Made by a program: the position numbers and the translations under genes. Below the pieces are notes generated by a model, which was given only the letters and a program-made list of their open reading frames with translations, did not search any database and was not told the DNA's origin. A stretch of DNA of 64,000 nt from Choanephora cucurbitarum (taxonomy: Eukaryota > Mucoromycota > Mucoromycetes > Mucorales > Choanephoraceae). Positions 47,074-59,689 of this stretch are shown one piece after another. The number at the start of each line of letters is the position of its first letter. The stretch's first letter is position 1. The stretch is taken from positions 186,001 through 250,000 of the forward strand of contig JAIWNI010000001.1 of NCBI GenBank assembly GCA_025331435.1. The letters are read 5' to 3'.

Positions 47074-47220
47074 TTCGCAACTTTCCTAGTATGGTAAGCA
47101 GCAGAGAATTATCATTTTTTCAGGGTGGCTTTTTTCCCTTTCAGCAATACAGCAGGCAACATTGCGTCTGATTGGGTTGTGCTAACTTTCATCTTTGTTT
47201 CTTTTTTTTCCCTTGTTACT

Positions 47221-48495
47221 ATGACGACTGTTCATCCTGATAACTATTATTGGGGTCAAGTGTAAGTCATTGTTTCTTTTTTCTCGTACCTGGTTCCTTG
47301 TAAATTTGTTTATCCTAATAACGCCTCAATAGTACGTCTACTATTGACTGGTGTGAAGTAAGCAATTGATTTAGTCATATGGGTGTTTTTTGTTGTTTAA
47401 TAAAAGAGAACAAAGGAAAACTATGCCGTGTCTCCTTATTTAGCCGAGTTTTTTAATACTACTACAAACTTGGGTTTCTGTAAGTTGAGTAAAGTCTGAT
47501 ATGTAGCAGCTGAACTGAGTCTATGACAGTGTTTACTTCCCTGTTTGGAATTTACAATATTTGGAGAAATGGGTCCAACAAAGCATTGATTTTGGCCTAT
47601 CTTGGAGTAATTTTTGTTGGATTTGGTTCGTGCGTATGATAAAAAGAAAAGAACAATACTTTGAGGTTTTTAACTGTTTTCCTTTAGCTGGTGCTTTCAT
47701 ATGACACTTCAATATGAAATGCAATTGCTAGATGAGTTGCCTAGTAAGTAAACTTCCCCGCACCCCCTTTTTTAATCTAATTTTTTATAGTGATTTACGT
47801 GGCAAGTATTGTGATGTGGCTCACGTAAGTTAAGTGACTGATCAATCTACATCTTAAACTTATTGGTGATATTAGATTCCTTGCTGATCCAAGCAGTCCA
47901 AACAGCTACAAAGTACCTTTTGCTTTGACGCTTTATTCAGCCATTGTAACGTGGTCTTATTTGCTCATCAACAATCCTGTATTCCATCAAGTATGCTATG
48001 CAGCTTTGATCTTGACTATTGTATACAGATCAATTGTTCTTCACCAACAAATTCCTAAAGATATGACTTATGAACGATCTCGCATGCAATCTATACTATG
48101 GATGTCCGCATTTGGCTTTATTATTGCTTTTGTTCTTTGGAATATAGACAATGTGTTTTGCCACCATTTGAGAGCATGGCGACACACAGTTCCTTTAGTG
48201 ATTGGTGCACTAAGCGAAGTAAGATAAGCAGCTGGTATATAAATATCTTTGTTTGCTGAAAACTCCTTCTATTTTTAGCTTCATGGATGGTGGCACATTG
48301 GAACAGGTAGTGTAGAGAACACAATAAAGAAGAAGACGCTAACATGTTTCATTAGCTATAGGATGTTATTACTTTATTGTCTTTTGTGAATGGATTGAGC
48401 CTACTCTTTCCAGAAATGACGATACTAACTACACTCTTTACTGGTTTGGACCTTTGTGTTATTTAAGGCCAAACGATAACAAGAAAAAGCAATAA
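47221..48495 (+). CDS. Alkaline ceramidase
   Basis: An integral membrane amidase of the ER or Golgi that splits ceramide into sphingoid base and fatty acid. Nine short exons join in frame: 47221-47261, 47333-47357, 47416-47479, 47530-47629, 47688-47743, 47791-47824, 47876-48218, 48279-48306 and 48356-48495, giving 276 residues. Family hallmarks are [24 protein letters not shown] at the N-terminus (calcium-site acidic residues), the zinc-ligand histidine in SWCFHMTLQYEMQLLDELPM, and the two histidines in LHGWWHIGT. Seven hydrophobic segments are expected and visible. The C-terminus is Lys-rich (KKKQ), which could be a dilysine-type ER signal. Eight introns of 47-76 bp make this one of the densest genes here. 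Confidence 0.93.
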
Positions 48496-48630
48496 AACTG
48501 CATCATTCAACGTGACTCCAAAACACCTTTTTTGTGCTAACTTGCCCCTTTTTTTTCTGGGTCGATGCTTTTTCCTTTTTTCTTCTTATTCTCTTTCTCA
48601 CTCTCTCATTTCTTTTTTTGTATCATTCTA

Positions 48631-50054
48631 ATGATAAGGCACGGCAGAGTTCCCTCACTATCATCTATTTCCAATTTAAGCGGTACTAGTTCATTGGCTT
48701 CCTCAGGGTCGCCTCATTCATCCCCTATCAACTCACCCTATGTCTCACCTGGTGGTTCACCAAGAGAGTCATTGAACAATCACTTCTCCAGAAGTATGTC
48801 TCTCCAGCCACCCACTGCTAACAATAACCAAGGAAACAAACCGAATTCAACCAACACATTTGTTCATAAGCTATACAAGTAAACACAATTGAGAATCAGA
48901 AAAAAAATTGTTTGATTTATTTCTCTAATTTAGCATGGTAATTGATTCTCAATATCAGCATCTAATCGCTTGGAACTATACGGGCTCTTCATTTATTGTG
49001 TGCAATATCATGGAGTTTTCAAGAGATGTGTTGCCAAAGCATTTTAAGCATAACAATTTCAGTAGCTTCGTGAGACAACTTAACATGTAGGCTGAAGGTG
49101 ATTGGAAAACTGGACTAAAGTATATTGATCACTCTGTACAGGTATGGCTTCCATAAAGTGAACAAATCGCCTCGAGGACACCGAACATCAGCTGAAAACC
49201 AAATCTGGGAGTTTTCGCATTCAAAGTTTGTTAAAGACAGACCTGAATGGTTAGACGACATTAAGCGGAAATCAATTGAGTCAGACAACAGTAGTATCCA
49301 TCGTTCTCACCATCATAGCGATATCAATTCACATATGGCAATGATGCAAGTGTCACAATCAGAGATGGTGCAACGATTAATACAATTACAAGAAAACTTT
49401 TCTCAAGTTGTACGCGAATTGGCAGAGACAAAATCACAACAACAAAGACAGCAACAGATGCTCAAGAATTTGCTTGATTTTCTATCTAAAAGCGGTGTGC
49501 AATGTAAGTCGTGCATGAAATGTTGACTTTCGTATTATGACTAAACTAATTTTATAGTTCAAGCGTCATCTGAATTTAATATGAACGGATTCGATCACCA
49601 TCAGCAAAGCCATTCTAACGAAAGACCACCTTCTATATTTATTACTTCTCATGATGCTACGGCAACACAACAAAATCATATAGATGAAACTACATACATT
49701 TCACAACAGCAACAACAACAATATCAACAGCAGCAGCAAGCGATGCATATACCATTATCAAGGGCGCAATCTCAACAAGTATTTACATCGCCCGTTCCAT
49801 CTATATCTCAGCAACAGAGAAACCAACAACGCCTGCCTCCTGCCCTGACCGTCCAAACACAGAACTTATCCACTCAATTTAGTTTATCCCCAGGACCAAG
49901 TTCTATGGACCTAAATTCGCCTGCATTAAGTGCATATCACACAGCTCTAAATACACCTGTTTCCACTATTTCAAGTCCATTTATACCAGATGATGACATT
50001 CCAAGTCTTTATAGTCCACATAGCCCAATTACAGTTGTTCCGTTCTCAATTTGA
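48631..50054 (+). CDS. HSF-type transcription factor
   Basis: A DNA-binding regulator with a heat-shock-factor domain. Four exons, 48631-48878, 48934-49086, 49142-49503 and 49558-50054, give 419 residues. After a Ser/Pro-rich N-terminus, the winged helix runs from about 77 to 185: FVHKLYNMV, then AWNYTGSSFIV, the recognition helix [25 protein letters not shown] and IWEFSHSKFVKD. A helical segment near 215-265 (MVQRLIQLQENFSQVVRELAETK) is the likely trimerisation coiled coil. The C-terminus is Gln-, Ser- and Pro-rich. It could be a canonical HSF or a relative such as Sfl1 or Skn7; no receiver domain is present, which argues against Skn7. The ATG at 48631 follows a pyrimidine-rich leader. Confidence 0.88.
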
Positions 50055-51022
50055 AAATAAACTTTTAGTAAGGTTTCTTTCGAAAGTATCACTATCGTTC
50101 ATTTTCTTTATAAAGAAGATAGTTTTTTGTGAGCACAATGACGCAAAAAGGTCTCAGTATAGTTTAGAATTCGCAAAGGCTTTATGTATGATAACAAACC
50201 TCAAGTTGTATGAACGAATTTGAAAAGATGCTTACAAAGTGGTGCATGGGAGGAAATTGAGACTTCAACATTGAAAGAAGAAGCACGCGTACCACATTCT
50301 AGATGAAGCTATTTTGTTCTTTTAATGCTTCAATCTTATTGAAGCTGTAACATCAAAATCTGACACCGATGAATGTCATTGACCCTTTTGGACACAGAAT
50401 TGCAAATATCATCAACTTGTCTGCGGATTTCTCCTCAAGTAAGACTAGCACACCAAAGGAAGAGCATCACGTAGTCGGGAGCTGTGTTTCATAAGCTGAA
50501 AGTTTACTTGATAATATCGGCTTTTGTATTGACAATAGTTTTGTTCATAGCATCATACGCTCCGAGAACATAATAGCTTTGTTATCCCCTAAAGTTAACA
50601 GTCCTTCGCTCATGACGAAAACTCATATCTATCGATTTATATGGACTCAAGATTGGTGAGGGCAACTGCTCTCAAATCAAGCCTCTTTCCAAACTATTGC
50701 TTCAATGTATTTTTGAGAATGAGAATCGTCTATCTATTGTTCTATAATGCTTTTCAGAGGTCTTGGAGAATGCCTTCAGGGTAGTATCTAGGCTAAAGAT
50801 TATCTGATGCTTTGTTTCGTTTAGATGAAGAAAGATGAAAAAGGGCGTGGTCGGCTGCTTATAAAGTGAAACAGGATTGTATATGTACTTGGCAACATAT
50901 AGCCCATAGTGTTTTTAAGTATTAAAGCAAGTGTGTTACCAATTACAGAAACGTCTTTCCCTTTTAGGCATGAAATTTCCACTGATAAACCAAAAGCCCT
51001 TTTTTTTCTTGTAAATATAACT
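50055..51022. other. Intergenic region
   Basis: About 970 bases with no supportable exon. Nothing beyond AT-rich sequence and a TATA-like TTATAAAG near 50861 upstream of the glycosyltransferase gene is seen. Confidence 0.45.
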
Positions 51023-52465
51023 ATGATACAGCTAACTAAAATAAAGAGACGATTGCACTATATAATATTAGCTGGAGTTGGAGTATGCTTTCTATACTAT
51101 CTTTGGCTTTTTTCAAAAGGAGAACCTATTCACGAATCAACTTGGACATGCAAAGGCGCAGGACGACATCAGATCTGTGAGTTTGATAATCTCTGTGTTG
51201 ATCGTTACCGAGGGCCTTTTGTTGTCTCAGACAAGGAACCACCTCGAGTCAATGTCGCCAATGCAGATGAAGCTGGCGACATTTGGTTTCAACCTACCCG
51301 CATGACCCCTCACAGACTATTACGTGCTCGACATATACCAGAGACTCTATTTGTGTATGGTCTGTATGCCCCCTACCATTTCTCGCATATGTTATATAAC
51401 GGCTTGATGCCCTTGTATAGTACAATGCAATCTTATGGGGCATCCAATCAGGTTTGGACCATGCGTGCAGGCACTTATCAAAATAAGCATACACCTGTCA
51501 GTATAATATCATCTCCTGCTCTTGAAGAAGGGCATGATATCGTACTTGAAAGAGCCGACGTACTTACAGATCAACAAGCATTACCCCCTCATCAGACTAT
51601 TTGCTTTTCAAAAGCTATTGTAGGGTCTGGCAACCGATGCTCGCATGCTTATTGCGAAAATCAGATACCCGCTGCTCATTACGCCTCTTTCAAACAAGTT
51701 GTTCTAGATCAAGCAGCTGCCCCCAATAATCCTTGTGCTGCCTCTCAGATCGTTCACAAAGAAACCGGTCAATACAGAGTTGGTATTCTCAATCGAAAAC
51801 AATCGAGGCATATCACCAACATGCCTGATCTAATTGCTCGGTTAACATCTATGACTCAAGAACAAGATGGCGTTGATTTTAGTGTAGTCTCTATTGATTT
51901 TGAATCAGGCTGCAATTTGATAAATACAGCACACACCACAAAGGATCTTGATGTTCTAATTGCGCCTTATGGAAATGGATTAGGTGCTGGTTTGTTCATG
52001 AAGGATGATGCTGTGGTGATAGCAATTATGTCCAGATATTGGAACGATGGATGGTTCAAATTTCCTATGACAGCTATAGGTCGCCGTGTTTTTAACTTTG
52101 AATGTACGAACGAAATATGCAAAGAATATGAACCAAAGTTGGCACAACAGGTCTTAGATATTTATGGCGTTCAACTCAACACTACTGAAATGAACGAATT
52201 CATGACGACAAGTAATCCAGAACCACTTTTGAATGGTCGCATACCTGGTCATGCATGGTACCCTTTTTTGCAATATTATAAAGATGTGGCTCGTAGAGTG
52301 GATACAGATCGTTTTATACCCTTCCTGAAAGATATTATGCACAACAAACCTTCTGCCAATATTTCATACCCTGATTCTTGTAGAAAGCCTAATGTATGTT
52401 GTGATTTGGATTGCAATGAAGCCCTAGAAAGAAACGTATTTAGTGAGACAAGCGCATGGAAGTAG
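51023..52465 (+). CDS. Type II membrane glycosyltransferase, GT61-like (DUF563)
   Basis: A probable Golgi or ER glycosyltransferase. The single exon encodes 480 residues from the first ATG at 51023; codons upstream are open but lack an ATG. A short basic cytoplasmic tail (KIKRR) precedes one membrane segment at about residues 12-30, then a Cys-rich lumenal stem with WTCKGAGRHQICEFDNLC. The catalytic region includes FSHMLYNGLMPLY, YRVGILNRKQSRHITN, a VVSIDFES stretch and DVLIAPYGNGLGAGLFM, where most family members have the H-G-A/S-G/A-L motif; here histidine is replaced by tyrosine (PYGNGLG). EYEPK and the C-terminal CCDLDCN follow. The donor sugar and acceptor are unknown. Confidence 0.75.
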   Translation: MIQLTKIKRRLHYIILAGVGVCFLYYLWLFSKGEPIHESTWTCKGAGRHQICEFDNLCVDRYRGPFVVSDKEPPRVNVANADEAGDIWFQPTRMTPHRLLRARHIPETLFVYGLYAPYHFSHMLYNGLMPLYSTMQSYGASNQVWTMRAGTYQNKHTPVSIISSPALEEGHDIVLERADVLTDQQALPPHQTICFSKAIVGSGNRCSHAYCENQIPAAHYASFKQVVLDQAAAPNNPCAASQIVHKETGQYRVGILNRKQSRHITNMPDLIARLTSMTQEQDGVDFSVVSIDFESGCNLINTAHTTKDLDVLIAPYGNGLGAGLFMKDDAVVIAIMSRYWNDGWFKFPMTAIGRRVFNFECTNEICKEYEPKLAQQVLDIYGVQLNTTEMNEFMTTSNPEPLLNGRIPGHAWYPFLQYYKDVARRVDTDRFIPFLKDIMHNKPSANISYPDSCRKPNVCCDLDCNEALERNVFSETSAWK

Positions 52466-54229
52466 CAGTAAACTCAAATAATTGTATAAATAGAGAATGT
52501 AGGCATTTAATAGCTTAAAAAAAAAGACTTTTTAAACATATTTTTATCCACATGCAATATTGCTTTCTACTGCTGTCATGACAAAAACAAATTGTTTGTG
52601 TTTCTAAACTTGAAACGTCCAAAAAATATGGAGTATTACAGATGATCAACGTGCTTTATGTATGAACTAAAAAGTATGCGTTTCTTGACCTAAAGTTTTG
52701 GCTACAAGTCTTTCAAAGTTGGTTGACATTTCAGAGATTTTAGTTAATATACCATACAAAAGATCTCTGGCCTGAAACAAGTCTATGAGACCCAATACAC
52801 CGCTAAAAATCAAATGACTAAACTGAAATAACAATGTATCATCAGTTAAACCAATAAAAAGGTAACACTAATAACTTTTGTGTTCTTCCAATAGTGCTGA
52901 TTGCTTTTCTGGAGAAGTTTGTAGACGCATTTTAGAAACGACATGGTTGATAGCCATGAATCAAGAACTCTTCATTTCTTTTTGAAGTTGTGGTCAGAAA
53001 CCAATGGCAAACCTACAAGTTTGTGTTATCGCTTGAGGTCATCAAACTAAACCTGCTGTTGTTGGAGCACAAAAGTTTTGAAAGATGCAGCCATATGTAA
53101 ATGCTAAGCAATCAGAGCGTCTTCAATCAACTGACTGAAGCTGAGCGCTTATCATCGAACTAATGTATTTCTCTTTTGCTTCAAATACTAGCATAAATCT
53201 TGGAATAAACACTTGACAAAAACGTTATAAAGACGAACTCAGAATGGTGAACAAAGCTTCATGAAAGGCCCTATTTAAAATCAAGTCAGTCATTTTCGAT
53301 GAAAGGAAAAAAGAGCTAGAAGAGTTACATCAGTTCGATTGTAAGTTCTTGCACTGCAAAAAAATATCTACGGCAACAAATATCGTTACATACCTAAAGT
53401 GTTTGAAAGACACTTCAAAATATCAAAGGGCTTTTTGTGAGTACTTTTGAGTTGCCAGCTGCCTAAACCTTGCAGAGCAATACACCTTCTTCCTTGTTAA
53501 AAGCTTGCGATTTTTACCCATTCAGAGATTGCTATCATTCCTCTTCATAATGCAATTCGTATTGGATATATTATTCTTTTTATTTAGAGAATTTAGAAGT
53601 AGATGAGCATTGCCAGTTCAGCATCGAGTGATCGATACAAGGCTTGTATATAGATGTATTCCGGCTTCTTGAAAGCCATGTTATTAACAAGCCCCATGGT
53701 TCATCAGAATGCCAAAATGTAGATCATAGAATCAGTGTTAATTCCTTTGTTCGGCGAGTTTAGGATATCCATTAAAATGACTTCTTTAGATAACAAGTTC
53801 GGCTAGTAAATTTTGGTAGCTTACGAAAGATAGATGGCTAAATCATTCACTATTTTGATAGTAGAAAAGATTCACCAGCCGCGCTATAGCTTTATGCATG
53901 ACGTTATAATTACTTTTTGGCTATTTTACTTACAATTATACCTTTATTGACAAAAAAGAAACAGTTGTTTGACAGAGTAAACAAAAAGGAGTTTTCCGGC
54001 TTATTATGAGTCATATTCACTCTGTCCCTTGCAGCAAGTAAGTATGTTTAATAAAACACAATGCGCAGAATACGAAAGAGTACAAAAGTCCCTTTTTGAC
54101 AAAAATAAATTACTTTAGGGTAAAATTAAAACCCACATGATATCATCTCTCATTCTGGGTACTCTATTTAAAAAGTTTCCCTAATTGTTTCTTCTTTCTT
54201 CTTATCTACCATTATCATACACTTAGATT
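52466..54229. other. Long gene-free region
   Basis: About 1.8 kb with no supportable exon. No open frame is long enough to consider. The last 100 bases are the leader of the phosphate carrier gene. Confidence 0.55.
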
Positions 54230-55338
54230 ATGACCGATTCTAGTATACCTCTTTATTCCAACAAATACTTTTTAGCCTGTACAGTGGGTGGTATTCTTGC
54301 ATGCGGGTAAGTCAAATCAATGGCGTTTTCTTTTTTGCATAAACTTATAGATGCATTAGACCTACACACGCATTGGTAACACCTTTGGATTTGGTCAAGT
54401 GCCGTAATCAAGTAAGTAACGTCGAAGCGTGTAGAAAGTCATTAGTAGAGAGAAAAAGAGTTTGCTAACCGTTTGGTAATCAATTGCAGGTCAATCCTGG
54501 ATTGTATAAAGGCACATTTGATGGTTGGAAGAAAATTTCAAAAGCCGAAGGTCTTCGAGGTGTTTTCACTGGTATTGGCCCTACCGCCATTGGATACTCT
54601 TTCCAAGGTGCTGGTAAATATGGTTTCTACGAAATTTTCAAGTACAAGTATGCCAAGATGGCAGGTGAAGAAAACGCTGAAAAATACAAGACCTTCCTCT
54701 TCCTTGGTGCCTCTGCATCTGCCGAATTCATAGCTGATGTCTTACTGTGTCCTATGGAAGCTCTCAAGGTTCGTATGCAAACTTCAGTCCCACCTTTTGC
54801 CAAGACTACAAGTGAAGGATTCAAGAAGATCCTCGCTACAGAAGGTCTTGGTGGCTTCTACAAAGGTCTTGTACCTCTTTGGGGTCGTCAAGTACCTTAC
54901 ACAATGGTCAAGTTTGCTTCATTCGAAAAGACTGTTGAACTTCTCTATAAGACTTTCTTGACCAAGCCTAAGGAAGAATACAACAAGGTGCAACAGTTGG
55001 GAGTAAGTTTTGCTGGTGGTTATATTGCCGGTGTTTTGTGTGCTGTTGTATCTCATCCTGCTGATGTCTTGGTGTCTAAGCTCAACAATCTTCCTGAGCC
55101 CGCTCCAGGAGAGAAGCAAGCAGGTATTACTGATGTTGTAAAGAAGCTTGGATTCCGTGGACTCTGGACTGGTCTTGGTCCACGTATTGTCATGATTGGT
55201 AAGTTGAATGTGTTATTTGGTGTGATAGAATGAGGCTAATTTATATTTGCCTTAATAGGTACTCTTACTGGTCTTCAATGGTTGGTTTACGACACATTCA
55301 AGGTCTCTGTTGGCCTTCCTACCTCTGGTGGAAAATAG
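54230..55338 (+). CDS. MIR1: Mitochondrial phosphate carrier
   Basis: An inner-membrane carrier that imports phosphate for ATP synthesis. Four exons, 54230-54306, 54360-54411, 54490-55198 and 55259-55338, give 305 residues. The three mitochondrial-carrier repeats are visible, with [21 protein letters not shown] and [11 protein letters not shown] at the ends of helices 1, 3 and 5. The phosphate-carrier pattern is further seen in [46 protein letters not shown] and [16 protein letters not shown], the last joined to [14 protein letters not shown] by intron 3. The first two exons are short, as often in this family. No cleavable presequence is evident. Confidence 0.96.
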
Positions 55339-56008
55339 ATGTTTATTTATTGTATATTTGTTTGTTTGTCACATCTGACATATAATAAAATAATAGTTAT
55401 AGCTAGTTCCTTACTAGTAATACTCCATTTCATTGTTAGCAACCTTTGAGCTGTTCACCCAATATCAGATATTGAAGAGTCGTAAAAGGTTACTATAATA
55501 CTGTGCCTGACGTTTAAACGCATCTGCATGAGTAGTTTTGAGTGTGTCTGAGAGCAAGTATAAAATGCTGTTAATAGTTCAAGTTCTTTTATGATGCTAT
55601 TGTATGGACAAGAAGATATGAGAGATGGTTTAACAAAAATATCTGACAATGTTATCTATATTGGTTGAAGTATAACAGTAGCACATCAATACCTTTTTTT
55701 TTGTATTGCATTTACTTTCTTTGTAGCTCCTCTTCAATGCAGTTACAAAGAACAAAGCAAAGCACATCAATTGCGTGAAACCATTTTATAAAGACGCGTA
55801 TGAATTTCCAAATAATTAGACTTCAAAGTAACTTTATGTGCATTGATACCTTATTGAAACATTCTCTTGTATAAATAATGAAGAAGAACGCATACAACCA
55901 CAAGGAATTATAAGTAACACAAAGTTAACACTGAATGGAGTTTTTCTTTTTTAGCCAAGAAAAGCAGGCCATTTTTCTTTTTTTCTTTTTTTTTACATAA
56001 CAAAATAT
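55339..56008. other. Intergenic spacer
   Basis: AT-rich noncoding DNA of 670 bases between two plus-strand genes. An AATAAAATAA signal near 55382 probably serves the phosphate carrier transcript. Confidence 0.5.
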
Positions 56009-59000
56009 ATGACTATGTCATATTCCAGTTCTTATCCACCGGAAAGAGTTGACTCACTCTATCATAAAAGCAATTATCAACCACAGCAAGACCATGTACC
56101 TGTCCCTATAGGAGAAGCTGCTTATACAACAAGCGTAACGACAACGTCTGAGTCCTTTCGTAAAAGAAGTCAAATACATACACGTAAAACAATCAGTGAC
56201 TACAGTGATTCAGATCTCGATTTAGCCAACTCCAAAACAAGTAAGCTAAAACTAAGAAAAGAAGAGGCCAAAAAGTCTTCTCGTAAGCGAGATATGTATA
56301 TAGTCGCGGCTTTGACCCTTTGGGCTGGCTATATTCGACTATATAAGATACATCAACCTTCCTCTGTTGTGTAAGTACTTAACAATAGCAACAAAGGAGA
56401 AAGTAGAACTCACATAAGATAACAACAGCTTTGATGAAGTGCACTTTGGTGGATTTGCAACAAAATACATTCGAACTCGATTTTTCATGGATGTGCATCC
56501 TCCTGTATGTATTTTGCAAAAAATTGCATTTCACATGATTATGCTAATTCTTTGCTCATAGTTGGCTAAAATGATGATTGCACTTGTAGGAAAGTTAGCT
56601 GGGTTGGATGGTTTTGACTTTAAGGAAATTGGAAAGTAAGAAGAGAAGAAGAAGAGAAGAAGAAGAGAGAGAGAAAAAAAAGGAAGTTAATAAGTGGTAT
56701 TAATGTTGTTGTTCAAAAAAGGGATTATCTAGAGGAGAATGTGCCTTATGTAATTATGCGTACATTTTGTGGTATTATGGGGCTTTTGGTAGTACCAATT
56801 GCTTACCTCACTATTCGAGGAGCTGGACACTCCATTGCGGCCGCCCTTGTAGCTGCTTTTATGGTGTGTTATGGTAAACTGAACTAGACGGCATGCCTTC
56901 ATATACAGATATCGCTAACTGTTAATTCAAGACAATGGCTTGATTGCTAACAACAGATTGATTTTATTGGATCCACCACTTTTATTTTTCACATCGGCTA
57001 CTACGCTCGCTTGGATCAATTTCCATAACCAGAAGCGCAGGTAAGACAATGGGACGAGAAATTGGTTACTTGATTACAATTAACCATTTCGATCGATAGA
57101 CCATTCCAATTCTGGTGGTATTTCTGGCTGTTTTTAACCGGCTTAGGCTTGGGTTTAACTGTAAGCTGTAAATGGGTTGGTTTGTTCACTATTGCTACCA
57201 TTGGTCTTTCAACAGTAAAGGGATTATGGGAACTATGGGGAAACACACGTATCCCACCGGTAAGTGAAAAAAAAGGATAGACACATTTGCATTTTTTTTG
57301 ACAAGAAGAATCTTAGAACACTTTTGTGCGTCATTTTGGTGCTCGCGCTATAGCATTGATTGTATTGCCTATTGCTGTATACATGCTTATGTTCCAAATT
57401 CACTTCCATTCTTTGCCCAACAGTGGAGAAGGTGATGGCTTCATGAGCCCTGAATTTCAACAGACTTTAGATGGCCATACTAGTATTGATACCCCTATTG
57501 GTTAGTTTATTGCAGCGTATTGTTTCTTTTTGTGATTGTTTAACTAATGTAATATTAGACATCGCTTATGGCTCCAAACTCTTTATTAGACATGTTGCAA
57601 CTAAAGGTGGTTATCTTCATTCACATCCTCACGACTATCCTTCAGGCAGCAACCGTAAGTAATTTTCTTATTCAGTAAAGAACATCAAGCTGACATTTAT
57701 GCATTATGTAGAACAACAAGTGACTTTGTATCCTCATCGTGACGATAATAACTGGTGGACCATCTATAAGGTTGGAAATGAAAACCCCACAAGCATTGAA
57801 TATGTCAAACATGGTGACATTGTCACGCTTATGCATACAGGCACCAATAAGCGTTTGCATTCACACAACATCAGAGCGCCTATGACTGATCTCGATTACC
57901 ACAATGAAGTGAGGTAACGCAAACTAAAACCTCTGAAAATCACCTGGTTTGCTTATGGCCCATATTCCTAACTTTTTTGTCTTTGCGAATCAATTAGCAC
58001 TTATGGATTTGAGAATTTTACAGGTGACGAAAACGATCATTGGCGAGTAGAAATTATACAAGGTGACAAATCAGACCCAGAATCATCACAGCGTCTTCGA
58101 ACAATTCACACCAAATTCGCATTGGTACATGTTATGCAGCATTGCTCATTGTTTTCGCATTCTGTGAAACTACCTGAGTGGGGCTTTGATCAGCAAGAAG
58201 TAACATGTATCAAAGGTGGAAAGATTGCAAAGACAGTCTGGTACGTGGAGTCGACGGAAAATCCCTTGTGTAAGGATACAATGCTACTATATTTGTCTCT
58301 CTAATTTACTGTTTCCAAACTAATGTGAATTTCTCTTTTACTAGTGCCTGAGGATACAGAAATGGTTTCCTATAGAAAGCTAGGCTTCTTGGGTAAATTC
58401 ATCGAGCTCAATCAGGTCATGTGGGACACGAACAAAGGTTTAACTTCATCTCATCCATACGATTCAAGACCAGAGGTAAGAGGGATCTCAAATTATCTTG
58501 TAAGGTTCAAGTGTAACTGATCGTAATCTAGTCTTGGCCTCTGCTTCGTCGGGGAATCAATTTCTGGGGAAAAGATAACCGACACCTTTATTTGCTGGGA
58601 AACCCATTAGTTTATTGGGCAGCGACAACTTCTATTTTAGTCTGCTTCATGCTTAAGGGTATTTTTCTCATACTTGACAAAAGGGGAATTCAGAAGGATT
58701 TTGGAGGTAAATACAGAGTGTGTCCAATCAAATGAAAGGAGGAATTGACAGGCTAGAATAAGAAAGAGAGAGAGAGAGAGGGATCAATTATGGGCGCAGT
58801 GCACTGACACAAAAAGTTTATTAGATCTCAAGAAGTTCTATGACGAATCAGCTGGGTTTTTCCTTGTTGGGTGGTTGCTGCATTACCTTCCCTTTTTCCT
58901 TATGGGCAGACAACTATTTTTGCATCATTATATGCCAGCACTTTACTTTTCGATCCTATTATTTAGTGTTGGATTTGATCTCTTGACTATTCGATTGGCC

Positions 59001-59448
59001 AATCGAAAGAGACTTGCAGCAGCGGGTTTGACTATTGTTTCTGTTATTTATGTCTACCGCTTCTTTGTACCTATTACCTATGCAGAACCCTGGACACAGT
59101 CGCTTTGTCAAGCTGCCAAATGGAGATCTACGTGGGACTTTGATTGTGCCCAGTAAGTGTTTCATGTCTATTTTAAAAAAAACATGTCCTACAACCTTTG
59201 TATTTACATGGTAATTCTAAATGATATGTACAACAACCAGATTCCACCATGATATCGAGAGCTACAAGATCCCTAAACCTTTGATTCTAGAGGGAATTGG
59301 TAAGGTCAAAGATGCAGTCAGCTCTTATTTGAGTAATCATCAAGGTCCAGAAGCTGTTGAAGGTGTCAACCTTGTTTCTGATGCAATTGACGTTTTAAAG
59401 GCAAGTTCCTTAGTTACCGAAGAAGTCATTGCTACTGGTACAGTTTAG
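56009..59448 (+). CDS. PMT4: Protein O-mannosyltransferase, Pmt4-like
   Basis: An ER multi-spanning GT39 enzyme that attaches mannose from dolichol phosphate to Ser/Thr of secretory proteins. Fourteen exons join in frame: 56009-56370, 56429-56504, 56562-56635, 56722-56873, 56932-57040, 57100-57259, 57317-57500, 57559-57654, 57712-57913, 57998-58269, 58345-58475, 58532-58706, 58825-59152 and 59241-59448, giving 842 residues. The catalytic DE pair is D123-E124 in VFDEVHFGGF, followed by DVHPPLAKM. Three MIR motifs lie between about 340 and 530 (for example HSHPHDYPSGS, TLYPHRDDNNWWTI, RLHSHN and ALVHVMQHC). HFGGFATKYI and IGKDYLEENVPYV fit the Pmt4 group better than Pmt1 or Pmt2. Exon 5 requires donor GTAAAC at 56874 and acceptor TTCAAG. 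The C-terminal tail is about 65 residues long. Confidence 0.94.
58766..58781 (+). repeat. (AG)n tract inside intron 12 of the PMT gene
   Basis: A short purine dinucleotide run within the 118-bp intron 58707-58824, the longest intron of that gene. Confidence 0.6.
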
Positions 59449-59689
59449 AAAAAAAACTCAATTAGGAATTGTGTACAAGAAAAGATTCTGTGTTACACAC
59501 AATTAAGAATTAGCTCAAAGTTTTGTATCGATGAGAATACCATATATTTCTCTTTTTCCTTGTCTTTCTTTCTCTTTTTCTTTATTCTTGATTCATCATT
59601 ATATACATTCCTTTTATAAAACACAACGAAAGTTATACATACGATAATAAAAAAAAAAGAAAACAACTTCTCTGGCCACTCAAAGCAAT

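Larger units (their letters stand above)
46477..47220. other. Divergent promoter of bZIP and ceramidase genes
   Basis: A 744-base noncoding region shared by two divergent genes. It contains the three uORFs of the bZIP leader, a TATAAAA on the minus strand near 46945 and a Gcn4 palindrome at 47065-47073. Confidence 0.6.

Noticed and set aside
56861..56912. Alternative PMT intron 4 using GTGTGT at 56864 and CAG at 56908
   Set aside because: Either choice reads into a stop within a few codons; only GTAAAC at 56874 with TTCAAG at 56931 restores the conserved Y-D-N-G-L segment.
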